The notes: generated by a model from the letters alone, not told the origin. A stretch of DNA of 64,000 nucleotides from Sipunculus nudus (GCA_026874595.1 CM049316.1:44159695-44223694), one strand, 5' to 3'. Positions 10,261-22,170 are shown, counted from the first letter of the stretch. Numbers and translations: made by a program.

Positions 10261-10408
10261 CAAGGGCGGATTCCGGGAGCACGCAGGGGTCCCCATTTTG
10301 CTCTTTGTGAACTTAATCTTTCTAACTAACTAAATTAAAAAAAAATCTCCCTGTAAACCCCCCCCCCCTTCCAACGTAATATTCTGAAATACACTATCCG
10401 TCCTTAGT
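10261..10408. repeat. Possible remnant of a CAGGGGCGGAT-ended DNA element
   Basis: AAGGGCGGATTCCGGGAG at 10262 resembles the hAT-like end CAGGGGCGGATYYAG seen at 38890 and 59832. CTATCCGTCCTTAG near 10394-10407 is a weak inverted match. A run of Cs at about 10360 lies between. No target duplication is visible. Confidence 0.35.
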
Positions 10409-13391
10409 CATTGTCCTTCACTTAAATATAACATTTTATCTGTTAATGATTTACATTTCAGCACAAAAATGTCTCTTCAAACCTGACTTTTAAAGTTAAT
10501 CAATGACCTAAGTTTACGCCAACAAAAATAATCATTTCATGGACTCTTGGACCGGTATAAACTACGAAGCAAATGTATGGTAATTTTTTTTTATTTACCC
10601 TTCGAGAAAAATATGTGTATGTTTGGCAACGTGCATAAATCATACTTATCATGTGCGTCATTTAATGAAATGGCCCATTTGGATAACACAAATTTGGGTC
10701 TATTTTCAAAGCTACCTGTGTGAAAACATATATCTACTTTATGGGGATGGATGACTGTATATCACGTGATCATTAGTCGTTACCGAGGACGTGTCACCCG
10801 TCACGTAAACTATATATAATAATGTAGGAGCAGCCTCAAAGTAATGTTAGCTAAATAATATATCACGTTGTCAACTAATGGCTCAGCTTGTGACAATTTG
10901 TACCATTTAAAGGGTTATATGCCTTCTCTTTATAACTGGGAAGGGGAACATCAGGTTTGCTCTAAATCAATTTTGACAACACATGAACACATAATAAATT
11001 CAGCTAATCTGTGACACACACATATATTTAAATCTATAATTATACAGATTAATCGAAACACGTAAGAATATTATATTTACGTATTTCTCTTAATCCGACA
11101 TTTCTAGCGGGCGTAAAATTTGTACAGTAATATGACTTTCGCTCAATACACTAACCACCATGACACCTGTGAAATCTGCTTAAACCGTGCTAAGATATAT
11201 ATATATATAGAAGTATTTCTTGATAAAATCAGTAAATATGACTTACCTGCGCTGCCGCCAAGCTGGCTCTGTGCTGATGTAGCTTTACTTGCAGTGGAAG
11301 AACTACTTCAGATATTGTCACATATTCTTGCAAAATGACTGTTATTATAGCAGTGACAAAAAAAGGTTATTTAAAAAAATTATATAAAATGTAGCCCTTG
11401 AAGGAAATCTTCCGTAAAAAGGTGGCAGCGATGACGAGATCTTACCTGGATTATATCTTTACAAGGTTTATTTTCCTCGGGTTTAATGTTTGCGGCATTC
11501 TGAATTGCTCCCTGGACGCCCACGGAACCAGCGATTGATTGATAGTCTGCGAGTTAAAGCGTCATGCTCCGAGTCCTGTACCATGAAAACAACAAAGCGT
11601 TCATGACGTCATGCCTAACACTTGTTCCGTTGTTACCGTCTACCACTAATTGTCGATTATCCAGGACAACTGGACACTAACAACGCATATATCTGGATAA
11701 ACGTCTAGAGCGCGTCCTACGACGTACCCTCAAAGGACCACGGCAAAGGCCAACCGCGTCGTTAGTTGTCCAGCAGGGCTATAACAGACAAACCCCACAG
11801 GACTCAAAGACGCATTTCATTAGAATCTACACTGGCCTGCTTTAGGATGGCTGGCCCTCTTACCTTAAGACGTCTTTCATGTCTCGCGTTGAGGCTCCTA
11901 TTTGCAACTGCTTAATGAGGTTCCGTCATTGAGATCAAACGGCCAGAAATTATACCGTGTACACCCTAATTAAGCGGCCGTCCGCCTAACCTGCAATAGA
12001 CCCCAGGCCGTTCTGGACTTGGTAAAAGTTAACACAGACATCGATGGTGGTAATTAAGCTAGCAGACTCATTTGTATTTTCCCCTCTAAAAGAAATACAT
12101 GTTTAACCAGCCGTGAAAAATATTTCGTTCAATCATATTACACGAAACCATTTTCTAAATTCAGAAAAAAATTATATTGATTATACTTATTATTTTCAAC
12201 CTTTTCATTGAAAATGAATTGATTATCACTGCTATATAGAGTCACGTGTAGATAAAATACGTTATGTAATATACTTAGTATGCTTAATGTTAAGGGGAAT
12301 CGCCCAGTTAACTCTGATTAATCATATACCAAGCGCACATCAAACTAATCTAGGCCGACTGAACCATATTACTTTATTTTTATAAGCACGATTAAAATGC
12401 CTAACGGTCAAGTAACTTTTGTCAAAGCTTAATGAGACGAGAAAATTATAGGCATTCATTTTGGGCACAACACAGCTTCTAGTGGACATCTGTTAGAACC
12501 TGATGAGCACATGTGATGGATAATAATACAGCCCTTCTCTTCGATTCTGAAGGTTTTATAAGTCCATGCTTTATGACCAGATTTTTTTAAATACAAAAAT
12601 AACGTTTTGTTTATTATATATTGGTATTCTTCCGCGCCATGAACCCCTGAAGTGAAATTATTAACGGCTTATATGCATTTCATAATGGGATTTGTAACGA
12701 GATGTCTACTTGTTTCTAACATCAGTTGAAACGCAAAAATCATTGGTGGTATACTTAATAGACAACGTTACAACGAGGGAGTGTGCACGAGAAGTAAATC
12801 GAATTCCCTGTCGAGTACAGTGACGAATTTTTAATTTTTGGGTGGATATCAGCACGAATCTTCCTACAATCATGCCCGTGCCAATATGAATCAATCTCCC
12901 GTCGCGAGAGCTTGTTCTGCCACGCCGCCTTGCCGGCTGTTTCATGCATTATGATCAAGTTCGCGCATGTTCGGTCTGAAATCATAAGGGCACGGTCGCT
13001 GATTATGCACAAATTTTGTTGAAATTATGCTAAAAAAGCAACATATTTGTTTTGCTGTGTGAGTTAAGAGTGTATGCTAATCACCTGACTGGTTCTATTG
13101 CCTTGGTCATTATTTAAAATATGGCCCACACCGCATCTTGGAAGTGTAAGCATTTCGCTACAGAGCTTAGCGTAAAGACAGCCTTGTTTTAGCCGGAAAA
13201 ATCGGACCGAATTTTGTTCACTGACTTCGAGTTTTAAATACAGTGGTGGACACCCTTTTAGTGTGAAATATGGATAGATATACATTGTCATTTACACAAG
13301 GCAAGGTACGGAACAAATAAACAGAAGAAGTCTGAACAGGAAATGAAGTCCCGATCCCAAACACTTACCAAGTTCAGCGTGCATAGTAGGC
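10409..13391. other. Unique-looking sequence; GC-balanced block 11420-12060
   Basis: No repeats or genes recognised. 11420-12060 is compositionally even, free of simple repeats, and contains several TAATTA-type motifs near its right end. It could be conserved non-coding sequence, but I have no comparison. 12700-13290 is similar. A short TA repeat is at about 11196-11207. Confidence 0.4.
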
Positions 13392-13600
13392 GGGGGGGGG
13401 GGGGGGGAGGGATATACAATTTAATTTAATGAATGTTTTGGTTATAATGCATTTAAGCGACCCCAGTTTGCACGATTACAACCTAAATTTTTAAACATTT
13501 CCTGGGTCAGTATCCAACCCCCCCCCCCTCCCCCTTTGCCTCTCGGCTCACCTAGCAAATTGAGCCCCCCCCCCAATCTAAATTCCTGTATCCGCCCCTG
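13392..13600 (-). repeat. Poly-G/poly-C tracts ending in a CAGGGGCGGAT terminus
   Basis: G16 at 13392-13407, then C-rich tracts at 13516-13533 and 13565-13574, then GTATCCGCCCCTG ending at 13600, the reverse complement of CAGGGGCGGATAC. This end type recurs through the window and matches the CAGGGG start common in hAT superfamily elements. I cannot find a matching left end with a target duplication. Confidence 0.5.
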
Positions 13601-14144
13601 GTAGGTTCACCAGCGAGGCAGGTAGATCCGCCTTTATGTCCGCCCACCCCTCTTTTTGATTATCACGACTTAATTGTCCTACGGTTCAGGTGACTTTAAT
13701 CACAGGCAACCTGCTAATGAGAAGAGGATACAATATAATACAGAGTCTGGTCTCGGCAGCATCAGTCGTTGAAAAAACTCTCAACATATAACTGAACACA
13801 TGTTGTCATCTGTAACATAACACTGCAGCTTCAGATATCAAAAAGCAATTCGTGCTAAATTATTTGATATTTAGTTACAAATCAGAAGAGACTGCACAAC
13901 TTCTCTTTTTCTACATTCTGAATCAGCAGATCTCGAATATAACGAGGTTCCTGGTATAATATGTTTTCTTCGTAAGCGTAGCAACTATATGAATCGAAGT
14001 CGGCAGAACTGTGCATCATGGCTCACGTTTATATAACAGGTCAGCTCACCTTACCAGAACAAAGCCGACTCCATTTCGGTCACACCTGTGCATGCACGCC
14101 ATACATCCGTTCAGAAATGTAAGGCAAAAAAACTAAATAAAAGG
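13601..14144. other. No recognisable feature
   Basis: Unique-looking sequence. Nothing supported. Confidence 0.45.
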
Positions 14145-14442
14145 TATGGTTCTCAGGAACCGCCCGAATCAATTTTAAACCCCCGCATCAAAATTTTTAT
14201 TTTGATTTTCAATAGAAACTTACCAATTTTGAGCTTCAGCCGCTCGGACATTTCTTTCAAGAAGATAAAATCATACAATTTCCTTTATTATATAGTGCAC
14301 GTACTTGTTTAGCAAAATAAATCGGTTGTTATCATGCTTTTTTAAAAAAAAAATGACCTTTTTATCGAAGCATACCAAAAAAATTAAAAATAAAAAAACC
14401 GCCCATCCGCACTGTTTCTGATAAAAGTGCCTGAGAACCATA
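14145..14442. mobile_element. MITE with TGGTTCTCAGG inverted ends, copy 1
   Basis: Left end TATGGTTCTCAGG at 14145-14157 and right end CCTGAGAACCATA at 14430-14442 are perfect inverted repeats. Weaker complementarity continues inward (CCGCCC on the left, GGGCGG in the reverse complement of the right). If TA is the target duplication, the element is 14147-14440 and would fit a Tc1/mariner-type MITE. The flanks AAGG and CTTT leave open a longer terminal repeat. Homologous to 34801-35198. No coding capacity. Confidence 0.75.
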
Positions 14443-15413
14443 CTTTTTTTTATTTTGGCCTAAACTTCAGATATTATTTAAAACCAGAAAACGACAATGG
14501 TCTCGTTCTTAGCGGTGATAGATGAATTGCCTTATCTCGTGATGGTAAAAACATTTTACAAAAAAATGTCATGGTCTATATAACCTCCAAAATTTAATGG
14601 GTTGTCCTTTAGGTGTTTCTCTAACCCTTCTTCAAAATTATATCACAATCTTTTTATTTGATATATTTGATATTTATTTTATTTAAAACCGCGCAAATTA
14701 AATGAATAACCATTAAATATATTAAATAAATGGATTTATGACTTTTAAAGTAAAGTTGCTTCCAGACCTATCTAACACCAAAACCTTGCCATAGGTAAAA
14801 TAACTGAAATATGTGTAGCCTTATTGTGCCAAGTAACTGTCAGTGCTGTTATGCTAAGAGGGCCATTCACTGCATCTCCTAGTTTGGCAATACCGGTACA
14901 CAGTTAATGCAAAGGCAAATTCTACAAACTGCTGAAAAATATTTATGTTTATAAATCGCTTTAAGTGCATTGCGCAATAAAACGGCACGTGCAACGATCT
15001 TGTTCTTAAAATGGATGGCAAATAAAATGGCACAGGCAAAAATGGCAAACACAGTTATCGACCGTGAACAAACTGTTTCCCAGGCAAAAATAGAAGATAT
15101 GAAAAAAAGCCTTCTTGTATATATCACGTGAGCTATATTTATGAATATAATATTGTATGATATCTATAATTCATTACTGGACATCCTGTTTGCATAGATA
15201 TGAGGATTAGTCGTGCCTCAGATGTTCTTTATTTCGATATGATTTGCACGTTGTTTTAGGCAAGAATTTCGTCTCATTCAGTTTTAAATTTACTTTTCTA
15301 CATTGTGTTATCAGCAGGAGTAAACGCAGTGCAAGGATTTGAATATTCAACCATAGCATCACACATACACATATCTGCACCTTCATTCAGATAATTTTCT
15401 GTACCTTCAGCCA

Positions 15414-15417
<4 letters not shown>
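14443..15417. other. No recognisable feature
   Basis: AT-rich sequence. Nothing supported. Confidence 0.45.

Positions 15418-15446
<29 letters not shown>
15418..15446. repeat. (AT)n microsatellite
   Basis: About 29 bp of AT dinucleotides, then TTTATATATAAG. Confidence 0.97.
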
Positions 15447-15455
<9 letters not shown>

Positions 15456-15956
15456 AGTTTGTATTCTGTATATTCGCATGCAGAACGTAATCGGGTAGAA
15501 AACGGACGCCTGTGATTCCATTAATACGTATGCGGTACGTATGTAGCAAAGTTGGGCCCAAAGTGAAGAGCTACAGGAGTTAAGAAGGCATCTGCCAAAG
15601 GAATACCCTATCACTGACGTCAGACTTTGGAATTTCCCGTCCGTTACAATGTGCATGCGTTTTCAATCGCTACCCTGAGGAAACGTGTATATAGAATCAC
15701 TCTGCCGGATAGAATATAATGTGTGCGATGCCTGGCTGCATATACGTACGTAACGCGTACGTACTGCACACGCACATGTGGAATGTTACCTTTAATGGAA
15801 TCATTAAAAGCTGCATTAATACGCATAAGTATTGAGTACGCATACGTACCGGAAACGTATAAATGAAATGCAAGTTTAATTCCGTGTAATTTAAGGTTCT
15901 ATACATTGTGGTTTAGCATCCTTTACGTCTGTGTCGCTTGACACCGTATTTGCCTG
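15447..15956. other. TACGTA-rich stretch
   Basis: The words TACGTA, ACGTAC and TACGCAT occur repeatedly (15525-15545, 15740-15765, 15818-15860), and ATTAATACG.AT occurs twice. It includes the near-palindrome TACGTACGTAACGCGTACGTA. I assign no function. Confidence 0.4.
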
Positions 15957-16346
15957 GTGAGCGATATTACAAGTATCACAAGACCCCTCCCCGTGTCACA
16001 TATCTAACAAACCTTCGCAATAATTGGAACCTGGTCCCATCACTTTAATGGCCTATCCATGCACCTAAATTATGATATTATTACCTCGAATTGGGCCATA
16101 AACAACGTTTCAGTTTTCTTCTTGGCCGCTTCCACACATGCTCTTTTTACCATAATAATAGCATGTGTGGAAGCAGCCAGAAGAAATAAGAAGATTTAAA
16201 AGTTGTTTCAGCCTTTCTTCGAGGTGATTATAACATTATTCAGATATATAGGCAGACAAAGCACGGAGACCAAGTTTAATTGGTGCGAAGGTTGATTAGA
16301 TGGGTGACAGGGGGAGGGGTCCAGTGATGCTTGTTATTTCGCTCAC
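15957..16346. repeat. Long inverted repeat, 186-bp arms and 17-nt loop
   Basis: Left arm 15957-16142 and right arm 16160-16346 are reverse complements with roughly 75-80 percent identity and small indels. Outer anchors are GTGAGCGA.AT.ACAAG against CTTGTTATTTCGCTCAC. Middle anchors are ACCCCTCCCC against GGGGAGGGGT and ACCTTCGCA against TGCGAAGGT. The innermost arms are almost perfect (GCTTCCACACATGCT against AGCATGTGTGGAAGC). The loop is 16143-16159. A transcript of either strand would fold into one long hairpin. It is either a foldback-type DNA element with no core, or a hairpin-RNA locus. Confidence 0.92.
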
Positions 16347-16402
16347 TCTTTGAATGTACTGAAAGTGAATCGCCTGTTGTGGTCCAATGTAATTTCAGCC
16401 TG

Positions 16403-16451
16403 CCAGGGCCGGATCCAGGGGGGGGGGGGGGGACAGGGGCGCCCCCCCCCC
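16403..16451 (+). repeat. CAGGGCCGGATCCAGG terminus with G15/C10 hairpin
   Basis: CAGGGCCGGATCCAGGG at 16404 runs into G15 (16418-16432), then ACAGGGGC, then C10 (16442-16451). The start resembles the hAT-like CAGGGGCGGATCTAG ends elsewhere. The facing G and C runs can pair. The right partner, if any, is not clear; a facing end lies at 19824-19835. Confidence 0.45.
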
Positions 16452-17007
16452 AGGTTTCCCCAAAATTATTTTTCTTGTCAAGAATTCAAATCAAATCGGG
16501 TCCCTTTTTGTTACATTATCAATCAAATCTGTTCACTTTTACCCCAAATATCATTTATTTCCATCTGCTGTTCCTTCTTTTGTTATTATGTAAAGATTGA
16601 TAATCAACGTCGGTAGATTCACTTCCAGTCAGTGTCCTAAGTGTGTACACAGCATCAGGAGTGGTTAAAATTTTGAAAAGTGGTTAAAGTGGCTTTTGTG
16701 ATGAAAAATTCTGTCGTAATGTCAAGACTTGAAAAATATCCACAACACCTCCATTCACCAGTTGCGATTACGAGAGAAGCATAAGTATACAGTGCCGCAT
16801 CTCAGGTCTCAGGTCTAATGTGGGTCAAACGATGTTGACAGCTCTAGCCCTTATGTAGGTACTGCAAAAGTACGTGTACATGGATGTACCAGTGGTTATT
16901 ACAAAAGCTGTAAAGGAGTTTGCACTAAGAAAACCCTAAAAGATGCTCCTCCCTGACAATCTGAATGGTCAAGAAGATTGTTGAAGATTGAATAGAAGAC
17001 AATCAGC
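16452..17007. other. No recognisable feature
   Basis: Unique-looking sequence up to the LINE. It may include unrecognisable 5' LINE sequence. Confidence 0.4.
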
Positions 17008-19380
17008 GTGTATACAGTAAGAAATAAAACATGCTTTATGAATGATAACTACTTCTGTGATACGTTTCTTTCATTTCACGTCTCTTTTCTATGTGAAATC
17101 ATGCTTGAAAAGCCAAAACCTGCTGCATGGAAAGTTCAATTCCGCCCGCTGAAAAATAATTATCCTCAGTATTTCAGGAATGATGTTTCTGCTCGGCTGA
17201 GTGGGATCCCTGAAAATATTTATCTAAATGTTGAATTTCTTAACAGAATTCTGAGAAACACTCTTGACATTCATGCTCCTGCTATTAACCGGCAAATCAC
17301 ATTACGACCCAATCAGCCATGGTTCAATGTCTCCATTTCTAACGCGAAGAGAGAGAAACGTCGATGTCAAAGAAAATGGCGTCATGCTAAATTAATTATA
17401 GAATTTCAGATCTTCAAAAATGCAAGGAATCATCTGTCTCCTCTAGATCAGGAAGCAAAGAAGGATCACTGCTCAGCACTGATTTAGTCAAACCTGTCTG
17501 ATCAAGGAGCCCTGTTCAGAATCATAAAGGACCTATCTCAAAAGGCCAGTCCTCTCTACCTTCTCCAGAAAGTGACTCTGATGAGATGCTAGCAACATCG
17601 TTCAACAATTTGTTCCACCAAAAGATCAAGAAAATTCGTTCAGAACATGATACCATTGACTCTAAATATGTCTGCACAGAACCTGTTGTTTCATCAACTT
17701 GTACTATGGACCGTTTTGCTTCCGTGTCTCAAGATTCAATCCTGAAAATCATCAGGATCTTCTCCATCTAAATCTTGCCTTTTGGATCCTGTGCCCTTGG
17801 ACCTTCTGAAGAACTGTGCTGATGTACTTATTTCTCTCATTACACACGTTGTAAACCTTTCTCTATCTTCTGAAAAATTTCTTCAGAAATTTAAGGATGC
17901 AATTGGACTCGAACTTGCTTTTAGCAACTATAGGCCAATCTCCTCCCTTCATTCCTTCTCAAAACTACTTGAGCGTGTGGTGGCCTCGCAGCGTTGAAGT
18001 CTGCTTATCGGAAACTTCATAGCACGGAAACAGCTTTGTTCTGCTTGTTCTTCTTGATCTGAGTGAAGCTTTTGATACTAGATCATCAGCTTCTAAGTAG
18101 ATTCAATACTAAGCTTCGGCTGTCAGGAACGGTACTTCAATGGTTAAAATCGAATTTGTCGTCCAGACAGCAATAAGTGCTCATCCACAAGTCTTTCTGA
18201 AATGCAGTGGGGTGTGTCACAAGGGTCTGTTTTGGGGCCATTACTTTTTTCAATCTATTTCCTTCTGTTTGGCAATATCATCAGAAAGCATAAACTTATA
18301 TATCACAGCTATGCTGATGATGTACAGCTGTATATCACTTTTCCACCAAATACAATTTCAGCATCATCCACGATTGAAGCAATTCAAAATGGACATTGAA
18401 TCCTGGATGACTAAATCAAGCTCAAATCGAATAGCAAAGAAAACTTAATTTATCGTTCTTGGTAGAAAGCGTCAGCTTGCTTTTATTACATTAAGGCACC
18501 TTTCCTTTGATGGTTCAACTAAACAACATTCTGTCCAGCTTAAAAAAGTTGTGTTCAGTTTGACAAGGAGTTAAGTTTACAGCCACATACTTCATTTGTC
18601 TGTAAGATTGCTTATTCTCAACTGAGGAACATTGCAAGAATTAGGAAATATTTTTCTGAAAGCACCATAATCGCTGGTCCATGCTTTTTTTTTTCTTCCA
18701 GGATTGACTACTGCAATATTCTTCTTTGTGGAATTAACATCTTTCTCTTGCTAAATTCCAACATGTCCAAAATAGAGCTGCTCGTCTGGCAAAACAAGTC
18801 AAGAAACATGATCATATCACCCCTATTCTTGCATTCCTACACATGGCTGCGTGTGGCTCAGCGGATTAAGTTTAAACTTTCTTTGATTACATTCAAAACT
18901 GTACACGGTATGTCTCCTGGATACCTTGGTGGCCTCAATCATCAATACTAGCCTGTCCGTGCTTTACGCTCGGCTGACGCTCCCTTACTCCGGGTGCCTT
19001 TGAATCCAGTGGTAACATGTGGCGACTGTGCCATCTCCATAGCTGCACCAAAATAATGGAACAATCTTCCTAAAGCACCTAGAAACTGTTCTAATATCTC
19101 TACTTTTAAAACTAAACTTAAAACTTTCCTTTTCAGAGAGAAAAATGTCTGCTCTATTTTATAAGTTTATTATTTTAGCTTTTTAGTATAATTCACATCT
19201 TGTGTACTTCTGTGAAGTTATTTAACATGTCTTGATTATGCATCTTTTAATATGTTATGTTCTCTAATGCGCATTTGAGCAATTTTACACTGTAAAATGC
19301 GCAATTAAATGTACATAAATAATAATACTAATAATAATAATAACAATAATTATGAGATTAATAATGATAATAATAATACT
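17008..19380 (+). mobile_element. Decayed non-LTR retrotransposon, L2/CR1-like
   Basis: Contains recognisable pieces of a LINE pol gene in order (see the pseudogene entry), then a 3' UTR. The 3' end carries a hairpin, TGCGCATTT (19268-19276) pairing with AAATGCGCA (19295-19303), followed by a (TAA)n-like tail at 19319-19380. A 3' hairpin followed by a short simple-repeat tail is typical of L2/CR1-type LINEs. The 5' end is truncated or unrecognisable upstream of about 17050, where the distal endonuclease domain begins. Confidence 0.85.
17050..18951 (+). pseudogene. LINE endonuclease/reverse transcriptase pseudogene
   Basis: Several frames must be joined to follow the protein. 17062-17487 covers the end of the endonuclease and the linker, with RPNQPWFNVSISNAKREKRR matching the usual PW.N..I..AKR.RR.AER.W pattern. 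17586-17640 has FNNLFHQKIKKIRS. 17782-17997 has the RT start, with VVNLSLSS..F...FK and SNYRPISSLHSFSKLLERVV. 18202-18399 has GVSQGSVLGPLLFSIY and the catalytic SYADDVQLY. 18748-18951 covers the C-terminal thumb region (RIKFKLSLITFKTVHGMSPGYL). Multiple frameshifts and stops make it dead. The motif set fits the L2/CR1/Rex1 group; I am not sure which clade. Confidence 0.88.
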
Positions 19381-19631
19381 TCGTTAAAAGTTGTCTCAAT
19401 TGCAATGCACAGAGAGCACAGTTCGAAAATCTAAATATTTTAAAGTCGAGAGCTTCTGGGCTCCCTGAGGCCTTGTCTGTGGATCAAGGGGTGGGGGTGG
19501 AGGGGGGACTCTAGGTAGCCCTCTAACCAGTGATGATGATGAACTAGCTCTGTCAATAATGATCATGAACTTGCTTCACACAAATTGACCATGAACTGAA
19601 GTCCGGAGTGCTTTCCGTATTGTTGATATAT
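19381..19631. other. G-rich spacer, no gene
   Basis: Contains GGGGTGGGGGTGGAGGGGGG at 19490-19507, otherwise nothing recognisable. Confidence 0.4.
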
Positions 19632-19835
19632 CAGGGGTAGATAGTGGGGCGAAATTAAGAATACGGGCTTACATTTGGAAGCAGATAGGGGGCATAGGAC
19701 GTGGCACCCCTAAGTATAGAAAATGATTGAAAATGACACTGTAATGGGGAGATCTGCGGTAGCTTCGGTTCTCTTTCCGGTATTAAATATTACTCAGACT
19801 TAGCTCAAGCACCCCTTGCCCCAAGTCCGCCCCTG
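19632..19835. repeat. Possible short element with CAGGGG...CCCCTG ends
   Basis: CAGGGGTAGATAGTGGGGC at 19632 faces GCCCCAAGTCCGCCCCTG ending at 19835, a partial inverted repeat over about 19 bp. The flanking 8-mers TGATATAT and TATGTGAC do not match, so the target duplication expected of a hAT element is missing. Confidence 0.4.
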
Positions 19836-20464
19836 TATGTGACACAGTCCTTATACTTTGGTGACTATGAAATATCACAAACATCCGAAAATGTCATACC
19901 ATTTGATAGAAGGTAACTGTTGGTCGTACATTAATTACCCTGACTATCTGGTGACAGTCCGCCACCCAATGAGTTTAATTTGCGGGAGGTCGGCGGTCCT
20001 CGGAGACAAATCAGAGTCGTCATCACTGGAGGACTTTAATGAGAGAAGTGCCAGGGGCTAACAAAGAGAGAGACTACAAGTTAACGCGAGAACACTCTCT
20101 GAATGATGAAATGGTTCGTCATGTGGTTAATCTCGCCCACCTATTGCCTTCTAATAGCCTTCAAATCGAAAGCTTAAACAGGTCACAGATCAATATCAGC
20201 TCTCCCTAGCGTCTACTGATGCCCCCGGTCAGAATCCCGGCGCGCCAGACATTAGACCGAACCTTAAGTTCATTAGATACACAGAATACGACAAGAATAT
20301 ATTAGACCATTCATGATTATACATACATTTCTACATTTATATATTTTTTCATTTTGAAACAATAATCATATATTGCACAATAATTAATGTCCAGCGTGGC
20401 ATAAAAAAATAAAAGAATATATAGAAAGACATATAATATGTAAAAAGATATGACTATAAAACCG

Positions 20465-20467
<3 letters not shown>
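19836..20467. other. Unique-looking, GC-balanced near 19950-20260
   Basis: No repeats or coding features recognised. Confidence 0.4.

Positions 20468-20512
<45 letters not shown>
20468..20512. repeat. (AT)n microsatellite
   Basis: About 45 bp of AT dinucleotides. Confidence 0.98.
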
Positions 20513-20515
<3 letters not shown>

Positions 20516-20910
20516 CTATGTGACCCAGACTCACATATATAAAAAAACTGGCTTACATATATAATATTTTTAGTAAGCTAAGATAAGCCAAAATATATCG
20601 TTCTAACTATTAATCTATTTTATATCCAATACAGAAATCTTAATCTCTGAAAAGGAGGGGATGATTACATTGCTCATCCCCTTTAGCTAAGAAGCTGGGG
20701 GTTATTTGCATCTGTATGTAACTTGATTATTAACGTGTTTTATTATACTTATTTGTCACGAATGTACCTTAGTTGCGCTAAACATTTTGTTAGTACTACA
20801 ATCTCTGGACAGGTTACACATATTTAAATATAATAAACATTTTTTCTTAAACTGATCCATAGGGCACAAAGGTTCATGTTACTTTTGGGATTATAATGCA
20901 TATGTTTCCG

Positions 20911-20911
<1 letters not shown>
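20513..20911. other. AT-rich; one short hairpin
   Basis: GGGGATGA...TCATCCCC near 20657-20682 can form an 8-bp stem with a short loop. Nothing else supported. Confidence 0.4.
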
Positions 20912-20960
<49 letters not shown>

Positions 20961-20969
20961 ATATATATA
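20912..20969. repeat. (AT)n microsatellite with GTAT interruption
   Basis: AT dinucleotide run interrupted by ATGTATGTAT. Confidence 0.98.
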
Positions 20970-22020
20970 AAAGAAGGCTAAGTCATAGTATTTAGCTACA
21001 GGTCTCCTAAAGATTTTGTACACTTTTAGAAAACCCTCTTTGTTTCAAGAGAGTTAGCCGTTTCATGTGAAACTGAATTTCATTTTAATTTTATGACATT
21101 GCAAGGCATGGTATTTTATAACCGCTATATGTTTTACTTTCCATTTCACATTAATGAACGAGAATTTAACAACATAAACTGCAAAAGCGGAAATGACAAG
21201 AAACCCATTGAATATGATATAAAATCATTACACAAAATAAAACATTCCAGTTAAATATTTTTAAGGTTGTCTATTGTCTAAAATGATTTTATCGTAGTTA
21301 GTGGTTCTAAGAGTTGATGGGGACGTAAATCAGTCAAAACGCGAGTGACAGATTTTTATCATTTTTAATGTTATATGAAAAACCTATACCTTATCTTTTT
21401 ATGCTGAGCCCTGCTGCTCTTCGGAGAACAATGAACAATCAGGTTTTGAAGCCAGATCTTCTATTTCACGCGTGGCCACTCTTACGATCTCGCCATTTAT
21501 TATGATACAGTAACGAAGACCCGATGATGGAAAACCGTTGTACCTACGAAGGTAATCGTTTTCTACTAATTTATGAAGAAGGCGTTTCTATTGTGCTCGA
21601 TAATGGAATGAAATTCCTATTAAGGATTCGAGTTGATCAAACCTTTATTATAAATAGGAAAGCAAAAATATCAACATGTTTTAGGGTAATTTTATTAGCA
21701 GTTTCATCAACCGCACGAGTAATATCAATGAGTAATGGATCTCTTAGATCAGTTTACAAGAAAATATTTACCCATTTATTTCAATACGTGAATCATATTC
21801 AATAATTGAAGCTGTAAATAATGTGCAAAGGAAATTCTAGTAAAGTTCTGGTGCCTCTGTTAATGACAAAATATGAGTTAAGGTTAAAGTGGGTCTTTCA
21901 TTTATTAATCAGTCATCTTTTTTATAAACACCTTTATCAGGTAGAATGAGCGATAAAAATATAAAATTATAAATGTCAAAGTGAGACCACGAAGAGCCTT
22001 TAAGTCCTGTCCAAAATATG
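20970..22020. other. No recognisable feature
   Basis: AT-rich unique-looking sequence. A 93-codon open frame at 21524-21805 resembles nothing I know. Confidence 0.4.
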
Positions 22021-22025
22021 CGAAT

Positions 22026-22170
22026 CTAAGTGCAAGTCAGACTCCTGGACAATAAAATTGGTTCAAGGTCGACCGAAGACTTTAGATTCGAGTCAAAATC
22101 CATTATCTTCAAGTCTAGGTCTTTTGGAAGCCGAGTCCAAGTCAGATTCAGAGTCCAATTTAATACATAT
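22026..22170. repeat. Degenerate GAGTCC hexamer satellite
   Basis: GTGCAAGTCAGACTCC, GATTCGAGTCAAAATCC, CAAGTCTAGGTC, CCGAGTCCAAGTCAGATTC and AGAGTCCAATTT. It is the same hexamer type as 5413-5525 but more diverged. Confidence 0.75.

Noticed and set aside
16404-19835. One 3.4-kb hAT element enclosing the LINE
   Set aside because: The facing ends exist but the 8-bp flanks do not match, so the pairing is not supported.
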